Assembly: GCA_029932015.1 (NCBI GenBank)
Contig: JAOZQW010000159.1
Span: 1 to 5,699, forward strand
Reading direction: 5' to 3'
DNA from: Candidatus Fermentibacteraceae bacterium
GTDB taxonomy: Bacteria; Fermentibacterota; Fermentibacteria; Fermentibacterales; JCC-6
DNA length: 5,699 nucleotides
Position numbers and translations under genes: made by a program. Shown in pieces: positions 1 to 5,396 of the stretch. The notes under the pieces were generated by a model. That model saw only the letters and a list, made by a program, of their open reading frames with translations. It did not search any database and was not told the DNA's origin. How positions within the stretch are numbered: position 1 is the stretch's first letter; the number at the start of each line of letters is the position of its first letter.

Positions 1-282
1 CCTGAGGATGAGGTGGGGAACCTCATGGACCCTACCGGGATAAAGATCGATGATCCGCTGTTCGAGAAAGCGAAGCAGGTCGTTGTAACGACCCAGCAGG
101 GTTCTGTCTCGATAATCCAGCGAAGATTGAGGGTCGGTTACTCCCGGGCTGCAAGCCTTATCGATATGCTGGAGCAGGCGGGGGTCGTGGGACCGTTCCA
201 GGGCAGCAAGGCCAGGGAAGTGCTTGTTACCCTGGAAGAGATGCAGCAGCTGAACAGTACGGATGATGATGAGGAGGAGTAA
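1..282 (+). CDS. ftsK: DNA translocase FtsK, C-terminal gamma (winged-helix) domain, 5'-truncated
   Basis: FtsK is the hexameric ATP-driven DNA pump at the division septum that clears and aligns the chromosome termini; its gamma domain reads short polar DNA motifs to set direction. Only the last 93 residues are present, running in frame from base 1; the motor domain and membrane anchor lie outside the window. The diagnostic stretch is DPLFEKAKQVVV, then SIIQRRLRVGYSRAASLIDMLEQ-type helices with the recognition helix, then GVVGPFQGSKAREVLV, which is the standard FtsK/SpoIIIE gamma ending (roughly residues 18-78 of the visible part). A short acidic tail, DDDEEE, follows. The three final Glu codons GAG-GAG-GAG also form the ribosome binding site of the next gene, so the two genes are physically linked. 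The ORF could also be read from a GTG at 13, but it is clearly open upstream. Family assignment is secure; SpoIIIE versus FtsK naming cannot be separated from this domain alone. Confidence 0.95.
   Translation, partial: PEDEVGNLMDPTGIKIDDPLFEKAKQVVVTTQQGSVSIIQRRLRVGYSRAASLIDMLEQAGVVGPFQGSKAREVLVTLEEMQQLNSTDDDEEE
271..279 (+). promoter_or_regulatory. Ribosome binding site for the 284-931 lipoprotein gene, inside ftsK
   Basis: GAGGAGGAG sits 4 bases before the ATG at 284 and is made from the last three Glu codons of ftsK. It favours ATG 284 over the in-frame ATGs at 263, 266 and 269. Those would add seven residues (MMMRRSN) in front of a complete signal peptide, and they lie on or before this site. 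Confidence 0.7.
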
Positions 283-283
283 T

Positions 284-931
284 ATGCATGTCAGATTGAC
301 TGCTGCGGCAATTCTGTCGGTTCTGCTCTTTCTGGCCTCCTGTGGCGGTGCAAAGGAAAGTTATGATCAATCCGGCTTTGCGACCGGTTCTGATGACACG
401 GGGATCTTCATCAGGGCGAGTCAGCAGTATTACAGGGGATCTCTATCATCAGCCAGAAGCGGCTTCAGCGGTCTGGTCAGCATGTTCCCTGAATCCCCTC
501 TGACTGATGATGCTCTGCTCGCAGTCAGGAGAATTGACTCTGATCTCTCCGGTCTTAGCGATACCGCATCGGTCATCGAGGATCCGCCTGTTATTGGATT
601 CCCTCCTCTTGCGCTCGTTGGCACCCCTCTGGCAGCCGGTACAATGGAGAGACTGGAGACACTATTTATCTCCAATGACTGCTATCCAAGGATGATAGAG
701 GATCCCGGCGCTCCATCCCTGACCCTTGTTCTTTATCCCGAGGGTTCTCTGGCCGGTGCACAGCTGGTTGCCGATTCAGTGGCAGCCTGGCTCATATCTC
801 ACTCAACGGTTACCGTGCAGCCGGGAGGGAACATCCTTTCCACTGTTGCTCCTGGTCACCAGGGAGTTGTTCTTGTCGTCGGAAGCGATGCCGTGCTGCA
901 GCCCCCGAGACCCGGCGCTCAATCCATATAA
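284..931 (+). CDS. Outer-membrane-type lipoprotein with TPR-like segment and C-terminal alpha/beta domain, unknown function
   Basis: I do not recognise this 215-residue protein as a named family. Residues 1-20 are a lipoprotein signal: Arg4, a hydrophobic core, and lipobox LASC with Cys20. Gly at +2 is compatible with outer-membrane sorting. Residues about 41-82 (YYRGSLSSARSGFSGLVSMFPES, split here by description only) read like one TPR/BamD-YbgF-type helical hairpin, with the typical small-residue and 'FPxSP' pattern. A Pro-rich linker (about 100-116) leads to a region at about 147-203 with hydrophobic strands (LTLVLYPEG, VVLVVGSDA) around a helix (AQLVADSVAAWL). That pattern loosely recalls the LytR C-terminal (LytR_C) fold, but this is only a visual resemblance. 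It sits between ftsK and lolA, one base after the ftsK stop, so it is probably co-translated with them. A role in envelope or septum biology is inference from context. Confidence 0.85.
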   Translation: MHVRLTAAAILSVLLFLASCGGAKESYDQSGFATGSDDTGIFIRASQQYYRGSLSSARSGFSGLVSMFPESPLTDDALLAVRRIDSDLSGLSDTASVIEDPPVIGFPPLALVGTPLAAGTMERLETLFISNDCYPRMIEDPGAPSLTLVLYPEGSLAGAQLVADSVAAWLISHSTVTVQPGGNILSTVAPGHQGVVLVVGSDAVLQPPRPGAQSI

Positions 932-933
932 AC

Positions 934-938
934 GGAGG
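934..938 (+). promoter_or_regulatory. Ribosome binding site for lolA
   Basis: GGAGG lies 10 bases before the ATG at 949, in the 17-base gap after the preceding stop. The closer ATG at 939 is out of frame with the LolA-like protein, so 949 is the supported start. Confidence 0.6.
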
Positions 939-948
939 ATGTCCTTAA

Positions 949-1548
949 ATGAACCTGATCGCTCTCATCTCAGCATTTGTGATCTCGGTCGGCGCTTCCG
1001 CCCTAGAACCCCTCATATCAAGAATCGACGATGCGGGCTACCTGACGGGGAGTTTTTCCCAGACAGATATCTGGGCGCTTACCCTCGAGGAGGAAACAAG
1101 CGAGGGTACGCTGCATATAGCGCACCCCAATCTCTTCCTTCTTGCGTATTCCGAACCATCCGGATGCTGCACAGGTTACGATGGGGAGATGCTCTACACA
1201 ATTGAGGCTGATGTGGAGCAGGTGATACTCTATCCCTCGTCAGAACCTGCAAGTTTCCTGCACTTGATCGAAAGAGCTGCTGATTCGACATCCCTCGAAA
1301 CGGTCGAACTTCTCGGGGATAGCGTGGTAGTCCATCTTCAGGGAGATCTTGGACAGGGGATCACAGGTATGACAGTAGGATACACTCTGTCGGACAGTCT
1401 TCCTTTCTTCTTCGAGACAAGGGACGCCAACGGCAACCGGACCGCATACCGCATGTGGGATATCGAAGTTACCGATCTTCCAGTGGAGGATGTGTTTGTA
1501 ATGAATATCCCTGATGGATACCTGTTGGTCGAACCGGAGGGCATGTAA
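949..1548 (+). CDS. lolA: Outer-membrane lipoprotein carrier protein LolA
   Basis: LolA collects lipoproteins from the inner-membrane LolCDE transporter and carries them across the periplasm. This 199-residue protein has a signal peptide (about 1-18, probable cleavage after ASA). The LolA signature follows: GSFSQTDIW near residue 34, a Gly-rich strand ending in HPNLFLLAYSEP, YDGEMLYTIEADVEQVILYPSS in place of the usual 'DG..lW.Y.P...QV', and a C-terminal 'VFVMNIPDGY' strand matching the family's 'F.f..P.gv'. Length is typical. E. coli LolA has 'KRPNLF', where Arg43 matters for handing cargo to LolB; here the aligned pair is Ala-His, so that Arg is missing. The signal peptide has no Lys or Arg before its hydrophobic core, which is unusual. 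Three lipoproteins in the same window are plausible cargo. ftsK-lolA proximity matches E. coli. The family call is fairly strong; the missing Arg rests on a by-eye alignment. Confidence 0.82.
   Translation: MNLIALISAFVISVGASALEPLISRIDDAGYLTGSFSQTDIWALTLEEETSEGTLHIAHPNLFLLAYSEPSGCCTGYDGEMLYTIEADVEQVILYPSSEPASFLHLIERAADSTSLETVELLGDSVVVHLQGDLGQGITGMTVGYTLSDSLPFFFETRDANGNRTAYRMWDIEVTDLPVEDVFVMNIPDGYLLVEPEGM
1536..1541 (+). promoter_or_regulatory. Strong Shine-Dalgarno-like site at the end of lolA, possibly serving rimO
   Basis: GGAGGG lies within the last codons of lolA. Six bases downstream is ATC at 1548, overlapping the lolA stop TAA, followed by ATC at 1551, both in the rimO frame. The only ATG at a matching distance (1543) is the last lolA codon and is out of frame with rimO. 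If this site is used, rimO starts at a rare non-AUG codon; if not, it is a chance feature. Confidence 0.3.
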
Positions 1549-1589
1549 TCATCAATCAATATCTTTCACTGTCCGGGAATCCTCCGCAG

Positions 1590-2837
1590 GTGGTCTGCAT
1601 CGTCACAATGGGATGTCCCAAGAACGAAGCAGACTCGGACACGTTCGCCGGTATCCTGAAGGCGGCCGGGTGGCGCCTGACGGACACTCCGGATGAGGCC
1701 TGCATGCTCCTGCTGAATACATGTGCCTTCATTGATCCAGCGATAGCGGAATCCATGGAGGCTGTAAAGGAAGCACTGGACTGGAAACAGTCAGTGGAGG
1801 GCAGGATCCTGATCCTCGCCGGGTGCCTGCCATCCCGCTTTCCAGATGACGGATCGGGGGGGCTCGAGGAATTCGATCTTGTGATGGGTGCCGCTGATAA
1901 CGCTGCACTGGCCGGATATCTCTCGAATGACGCTATCGTTCCTCTTCCTTCAGGCAGCGGAACGAACAGATATCTCCGAATTTCGGAAGGATGCTCAAAT
2001 GGATGCCGTTACTGCACCATACCACTTATCAGGGGGAGGCACATTCCAAGGGATCCGGCCGAGATAATCAGGGACTGCTCGATACTGGTTTCCCAGGGAG
2101 CACTTGAAATAGGAATTGTCGGACAGGATACAGGCGCCTGGTCATGCGGGGATGGAGATATCGCCTGGCTGCTTCCGAAGCTGGCGAGGGAGCATCCATC
2201 CGTCTGGTTCAGACTCTACTACGTCCACCCGTCTCATTTCCCGAAGGATCTGATCCGTGTTATTCATGATGAACCTAATGTAGTTCCCTACATTGAACTT
2301 CCCGTGCAGCATGCTTCTGATGCTGTCCTTCGCCGAATGGGCAGACCGTACGACAGAATGATGCTGGACGCGCTCTTCGACTCCCTCGATGCGCTGCAGG
2401 AACCCCCGGCAGTGAGAACATCCGTCATTACCGGATACCCGGGGGAGACTGAGGAGGATTTCCAGCAGCTTATTGATTTTCTTACATCTCACAGGTGCAT
2501 AAGGACGATCTGCGCATTCCCGTACTGGCCTGAAGAGGGAACTGCGGAATTTGCGCGGACCGGCAGGGCAGGAGTGCCTGATGCGTCAACAGTGCAATCG
2601 AGACTGGCCGCGGTAGGTGATGCGGGACAGGCCTGTCAGCTGGTATGGGCGGACAGGCTGGAGGGAAACGTCATCGAAATTCTTGCGGATACTTCAGAAT
2701 CAGGGCACAGCGTGTACGACGCTCCGGCCGTTGATGGCGCCTCGATCTTCTCCAGTCCTGCAGGACCCGGAGCCATTATTCTCTGCACTGTGGATGAGTG
2801 CGTAGGAGCCGATATGCTTGTTACGCCTGTCAGGTGA
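1590..2837 (+). CDS. rimO: Ribosomal protein S12 methylthiotransferase RimO
   Basis: RimO is a radical-SAM enzyme that adds a methylthio group to the conserved Asp of ribosomal protein S12, using two [4Fe-4S] clusters. With the GTG start at 1590 it has 415 residues, slightly under the usual 430-440. The UPF0004 domain carries Cys9 (MGCPKN), Cys45 (NTCAFI) and Cys79 (AGCLP), which bind the auxiliary cluster. The radical-SAM motif CSNGCRYC gives Cys135, Cys139 and Cys142. Downstream are VGQDTGAW, ELPVQHASDAVLRRMGRPYDR and SVITGYPGETEEDF, which fit RimO rather than MiaB. A C-terminal TRAM-like segment (about 352-415) contains YDAPAVDG, close to RimO's 'DAPEVDG'. The start is uncertain. GTG 1590 gives the family-typical N-terminus but has only a weak GGAA 10 bases upstream, while the frame stays open back to 1515 and the best Shine-Dalgarno sits at 1536-1541. 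Enzyme identity is secure. Confidence 0.93.
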   Translation: MVCIVTMGCPKNEADSDTFAGILKAAGWRLTDTPDEACMLLLNTCAFIDPAIAESMEAVKEALDWKQSVEGRILILAGCLPSRFPDDGSGGLEEFDLVMGAADNAALAGYLSNDAIVPLPSGSGTNRYLRISEGCSNGCRYCTIPLIRGRHIPRDPAEIIRDCSILVSQGALEIGIVGQDTGAWSCGDGDIAWLLPKLAREHPSVWFRLYYVHPSHFPKDLIRVIHDEPNVVPYIELPVQHASDAVLRRMGRPYDRMMLDALFDSLDALQEPPAVRTSVITGYPGETEEDFQQLIDFLTSHRCIRTICAFPYWPEEGTAEFARTGRAGVPDASTVQSRLAAVGDAGQACQLVWADRLEGNVIEILADTSESGHSVYDAPAVDGASIFSSPAGPGAIILCTVDECVGADMLVTPVR

Positions 2838-2863
2838 TTCGGGCAGGAGTGGCGATTGAAAGC

Positions 2864-3019
2864 ATGGCTTCTTATCTTTGTCACTACATATTGATGGTCC
2901 CCGCTGGTGCGATCCATGAAGGACGTATAATGCGGATAGACAGACAGGGGAGGTTCACTCACAGGAGTGCGAGCCCCGCGGGTCGTCGCAAGACGAATGA
3001 GCTGAGGGAACTGAAATGA
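2864..3019 (+). CDS. Possible short ORF in the rimO-downstream gap (doubtful)
   Basis: This frame is open from inside rimO to a TGA at 3017-3019 that overlaps the ATG of the next gene (ATGA). From ATG 2864 it would give 51 residues, Arg-rich in the second half, with no motif I recognise. The only good Shine-Dalgarno nearby, AGGAG at 2845-2849, is 14 bases upstream, which is too far. That site is instead well placed for a TTG at 2856 in another frame, giving the 12-residue peptide MKAWLLIFVTTY before a TGA at 2892. The ATGA overlap favours coding; everything else is neutral or against. It could equally be untranslated leader sequence or the remains of a decayed gene. Confidence 0.2.
   Translation: MASYLCHYILMVPAGAIHEGRIMRIDRQGRFTHRSASPAGRRKTNELRELK
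2926..2931 (+). promoter_or_regulatory. Candidate -10 promoter element TATAAT before the 3016 gene
   Basis: A perfect TATAAT lies in the widest intergenic gap of the window, 84 bases before the ATG at 3016. There is no good -35 at 17 bases (the hexamer there is GCTGGT) and no extended -10 TG. TTGATG at 2891-2896 would leave 29 bases of spacing, which is too many. It is a candidate for an internal promoter that would let the last four genes be transcribed independently. Confidence 0.25.
2956..2996 (+). other. Two small hairpins in the leader of the 3016 gene
   Basis: Two perfect 5-bp stems occur close together: CACTC (2956-2960) pairs with GAGTG (2965-2969) around an ACAG loop, and TCGTC (2983-2987) pairs with GACGA (2992-2996) around GCAA, a GNRA-type tetraloop. 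Between them is the 8-base palindrome CCCGCGGG (2975-2982). No T-run follows, so this is not an intrinsic terminator. The stems are short and may be chance. Confidence 0.25.
3005..3009 (+). promoter_or_regulatory. Ribosome binding site for the 3016 gene
   Basis: AGGGA lies 6 bases before ATG 3016, which supports that start codon for the exported protein. Confidence 0.6.
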
Positions 3020-3621
3020 ATTTAATCCTGGTGGCCATGGCACTTATCGCGTCAACGGGTCCAGCTAACCTGGAGCTTGCCGAGGACGCACTCATCCTTG
3101 CCTGCGAACCTGTAGCGGACAGTGTAGCCGCAGCTGGCATAGGCTCCCTTGTTGTTGAGATCGATGGTGACCACATGGGAGGCTGGTTCGTAAACCAGAC
3201 CCTTGTCTACGTACTCAATCAGCGTGGAGTGCAGGTAACAGCTTCCATTACAGAGAGGTCGGAAGAGGTACCTTCGGTCATCACGCTTATGGTCAGACCA
3301 ATGGAACTCACTGTCGAATATGGTGACATCAGCAGACCATGGGTGATCGGAGCCCGAAGGGTCGAGAGGATAGCCAGATGTGAGCTTTCAGCAACCCTGC
3401 TGGATCAGGATCGGACGGTTCTCACAACACTCAGGTCAGGCGGAGAGGTCAGGGATGTCATTTCCTGGTCCGATACCGATGAACTAAGCGGTTCTGAGGA
3501 CTGGACATGGCTTACAGCCGATCTTCCTGAGGACCAGGGAGGCGGTCTCCTGGAGCCCATTATAGTTACCGGAGTGGTTGCAAGTCTCGTTTATCTCTTT
3601 TATTCCAGCAGAGCGGACTGA
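3016..3621 (+). CDS. Exported protein with C-terminal transmembrane helix, unknown function
   Basis: I do not recognise a named family in these 201 residues. An N-terminal hydrophobic segment (1-17) resembles a signal peptide ending in a small-residue motif (GPA), but with no Lys or Arg before the core. The body has alternating strand-like hydrophobic runs: SLVVEID near 44-50; WFVNQTLVYVLNQRGVQVTAS at 57-77 (named by ends Trp57 and Ser77), a helix-then-strand pattern recalling CsgG/FlgO/TolB-N-type periplasmic folds; and PSVITLMVRPMELTVEY at about 86-102. SRPWVIGARRVER follows at 106-118. The end is LLEPIIVTGVVASLVYLFY (178-196), a single membrane helix followed by SSRAD, so a C-tail anchor is likely, with the body probably periplasmic. 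It starts after the intergenic gap and ends 3 bases before the next lipoprotein gene. A link to envelope assembly is inference from neighbours only. Confidence 0.85.
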   Translation: MNLILVAMALIASTGPANLELAEDALILACEPVADSVAAAGIGSLVVEIDGDHMGGWFVNQTLVYVLNQRGVQVTASITERSEEVPSVITLMVRPMELTVEYGDISRPWVIGARRVERIARCELSATLLDQDRTVLTTLRSGGEVRDVISWSDTDELSGSEDWTWLTADLPEDQGGGLLEPIIVTGVVASLVYLFYSSRAD

Positions 3622-3624
3622 CCC

Positions 3625-4620
3625 GTGCGGGTACGTCAGCAGACGGCGGTTGCCGCACTGGCAATGGCCGCATCGCTTCTCTTTGCCTGCGGGGATGAGC
3701 CGGCTGCAGATACCCTGGAAGAGGCAAGACTGCTCAGGCAGTCAGGCAGGTACTCACAATCGCTGAACCTCTACGAAGATGTCATCGCCTCCGGTGCAGA
3801 TCAGTTTGATATTCTCCTGGAATATGCTGAAGTCGCTGTACTTGCAGCTCAGTCAGAACGGACGACACTCATTCGCGAACGGGCCAGGTCAGCTCTGCAG
3901 ATGCTCTCCTCTGACAGCACCGCTGCCGAGTCCAGAGCAGTAGGTGAACTCTGGAGACGATTGGGCTGGGAGATGGTCAGGAACAACGATTCCCTTCAGG
4001 CATTCGACTGCTTCGAAGAGGCTCTGGTATATGATCTTCTTGATATGTTTGAAGAGGAGTGGCTCCTCAGAGGTACATTTGCCGGTTCGCACCTCGAGCA
4101 GATCTCAGGACTCCCGGACAGCCTTAACGGCACACCATCGGGGGACAGTCTCCTTGCCAATGCTGCTGAGAGCTTTCTTGTCGAACTCGACAGGATACCT
4201 ATGGTGAGGACGGATCTGAGGGAAAGCATCCTCATGGCACGGATGCAGCTGCTGCCCTTTACTCCGAGAAGACTTGAAGAGCTTGAAGTCCTTACGGAAC
4301 TAGACAGGCTCGGCGGGATAGATCCTGGTGCAAGGCTCCGGAGGATACAGCTTCTCCTGGAAGTCGCTGCCGATGATATCGAGATGAACAGGATGATCCT
4401 TGCGAGAGAGAAGCTGATGGAAGTCTGGAATACCGATTTTTCAGGGGAGAGGATCGAGGCGGCCTGCCTTCTCGGTCTGATGGCTGAAGCGAATGGAGAC
4501 CCTTCACAAGCCCTTTCCTGGTACCGGAGGGCATGCACGATCTCGCCCGGCTCCTCATCACCTTCGGCAGTTTTCGCAAGGGCGAAGCGGGATTCCCTCA
4601 CATACAACGGATTTGAATAG
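3625..4620 (+). CDS. TPR-type lipoprotein, unknown function
   Basis: This 331-residue protein starts at GTG 3625, three bases after the preceding stop, with no clear Shine-Dalgarno, so translational coupling is likely. The signal peptide has Arg2 and Arg4, a hydrophobic core and Cys22 in LLFAC; Phe at -2 is a slightly atypical lipobox. Gly follows the Cys. The rest is mostly helical and acidic, with TPR-like hairpins at about 31-54 (EEARLLRQSGRYSQSLNLYE), about 107-138 (LGWEMVRNNDSLQAFDCFEEAL) and about 277-308 (LLGLMAEANGDPSQALSWYRRA). Charged helices without clear repeats (about 180-265) separate them. TPR solenoids mediate protein-protein contacts, so an adaptor or scaffold role at the outer membrane is plausible, perhaps with the neighbouring BamD-like protein. 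No catalytic motif is visible. The TPR and lipoprotein calls are good; the function is not known. Confidence 0.85.
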   Translation: MRVRQQTAVAALAMAASLLFACGDEPAADTLEEARLLRQSGRYSQSLNLYEDVIASGADQFDILLEYAEVAVLAAQSERTTLIRERARSALQMLSSDSTAAESRAVGELWRRLGWEMVRNNDSLQAFDCFEEALVYDLLDMFEEEWLLRGTFAGSHLEQISGLPDSLNGTPSGDSLLANAAESFLVELDRIPMVRTDLRESILMARMQLLPFTPRRLEELEVLTELDRLGGIDPGARLRRIQLLLEVAADDIEMNRMILAREKLMEVWNTDFSGERIEAACLLGLMAEANGDPSQALSWYRRACTISPGSSSPSAVFARAKRDSLTYNGFE

Positions 4621-4624
4621 GCGG
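4619..4624 (+). promoter_or_regulatory. Weak ribosome binding site supporting the TTG 4631 start of bamD
   Basis: AGGCGG overlaps the stop of the preceding gene and ends 6 bases before TTG 4631. A better-looking AGAGGAGA (4647-4654) precedes CTG 4661 and GTG 4664. Starting there would delete the Lys-Arg-Arg that the signal peptide needs, and those purines are explained by the codons for Lys-Arg-Arg. Confidence 0.4.
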
Positions 4625-4630
4625 TCGGGT

Positions 4631-5395
4631 TTGACTGGATATGGAAAGAGGAGATCTATCCTGGTGGCTGTTCTCCCCCTGATCGTGCTGATGGCTCTCA
4701 CTGCCTGCGGAAGGACCTACAACACCGCTGGACTGAGCAGGGAAGATGTCGAGATAATGGCAGAGGAGGCCAGACTCTCAGGCGACAATTCCGGTGCATC
4801 AAGGCTGTATACGGAGCTGATGTTCATGTATCCGGGCGCAGCCTCGACAGACCTTTATCTCTATAGACTTGGGCTCGCAGAGGCCGGTCTCCACTACTGG
4901 GCTGATGCCATATTCTATTTTTCCAGGGTCTACACCGAATTTCCCAGGAGCGAGTGGGCTGATGATGCTTCCTTCGAGACAGCACATACCTGGTGGCTTC
5001 AGCGGCATGATTACAGAAAGGACCTGACCCCTGTTCTCAATGCTGTGAGCCAGCTCGATGATTTCTTTACGAACTATCCCGGCTCTCCGCTGATCACCGA
5101 GGCGGAACTCCTGCAGGATGAGGCAAACACATACCTGGCCGATCGGGCTCTCTTCGTAGGCAGATTCTACGCGAGACGTCAGGAATACGATGCAGCTGTT
5201 CTGTATATGAGGGAGGCGCTGAACGATTACGGTGAGACTGGATGCAAAGCTGATGTTCTCATTGCTCTCGGTGAACTCTACATCGAGACTGGGAACGAGT
5301 ACTCTGCGAGAAGGTCCTACCAGAGAGCATTGGATGAGTGCGTACTTGATCCCGAGCAGCTCGCAGATGTGACGGAAGCCCTGGAAAAGCTCTGA
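4631..5395 (+). CDS. bamD: Outer-membrane assembly lipoprotein BamD (YfiO/ComL family)
   Basis: BamD is the lipoprotein subunit of the BAM machine that folds beta-barrel proteins into the outer membrane, built from five TPRs on the periplasmic face. I start it at TTG 4631, giving 254 residues, close to the usual ~245. The signal peptide then reads MTGYGKRRS plus a hydrophobic core, with lipobox LTAC at Cys26 and Gly at +2. TPR-like units follow: about 41-70 (AEEARLSGDNSGASRLYTEL, ending MYPG), 77-106 (ending EFPRSEWADDA), 113-150 (ending NYPGSPLI), 170-200 (DRALFVGRFYARRQEYDAAV) and 207-240 (ALGELYIETGNEYSARRSY). The 'xYPxS' ends and 'GRFYxRRxxYxAA' are BamD hallmarks. A start further upstream at ATG 4493 would put 46 unrelated residues before the signal and overlap the previous gene. 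Another YbgF/CpoB-like TPR protein is possible but less likely. Confidence 0.82.
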   Translation: MTGYGKRRSILVAVLPLIVLMALTACGRTYNTAGLSREDVEIMAEEARLSGDNSGASRLYTELMFMYPGAASTDLYLYRLGLAEAGLHYWADAIFYFSRVYTEFPRSEWADDASFETAHTWWLQRHDYRKDLTPVLNAVSQLDDFFTNYPGSPLITEAELLQDEANTYLADRALFVGRFYARRQEYDAAVLYMREALNDYGETGCKADVLIALGELYIETGNEYSARRSYQRALDECVLDPEQLADVTEALEKL

Positions 5396-5396
5396 C

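Noticed and set aside
726..1205. 159-codon plus-strand frame spanning the junction of the first lipoprotein gene and lolA
   Set aside because: It overlaps two genes with signal peptides and good ribosome binding sites, and its translation is rich in Arg, Pro and Cys without any family pattern.
2956..3000. Intrinsic terminator after rimO
   Set aside because: The stems are only 5 bp each and no T-run follows either, so termination is not supported.
2636..3043. 135-codon minus-strand frame across the end of rimO and the intergenic gap
   Set aside because: Considered because it covers the gap, but most of it is antisense to the rimO TRAM region and it shows no motif or signal peptide.
3996..4607. 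203-codon open frame on the minus strand opposite the TPR lipoprotein
   Set aside because: Very Ser/Arg-rich low-information translation antisense to a clear lipoprotein gene; no motif and no supporting context.
4493..4630. Upstream extension of bamD to ATG 4493
   Set aside because: The added 46 residues overlap the previous gene out of frame, are Arg/His/Pro-rich and would bury the lipoprotein signal peptide.
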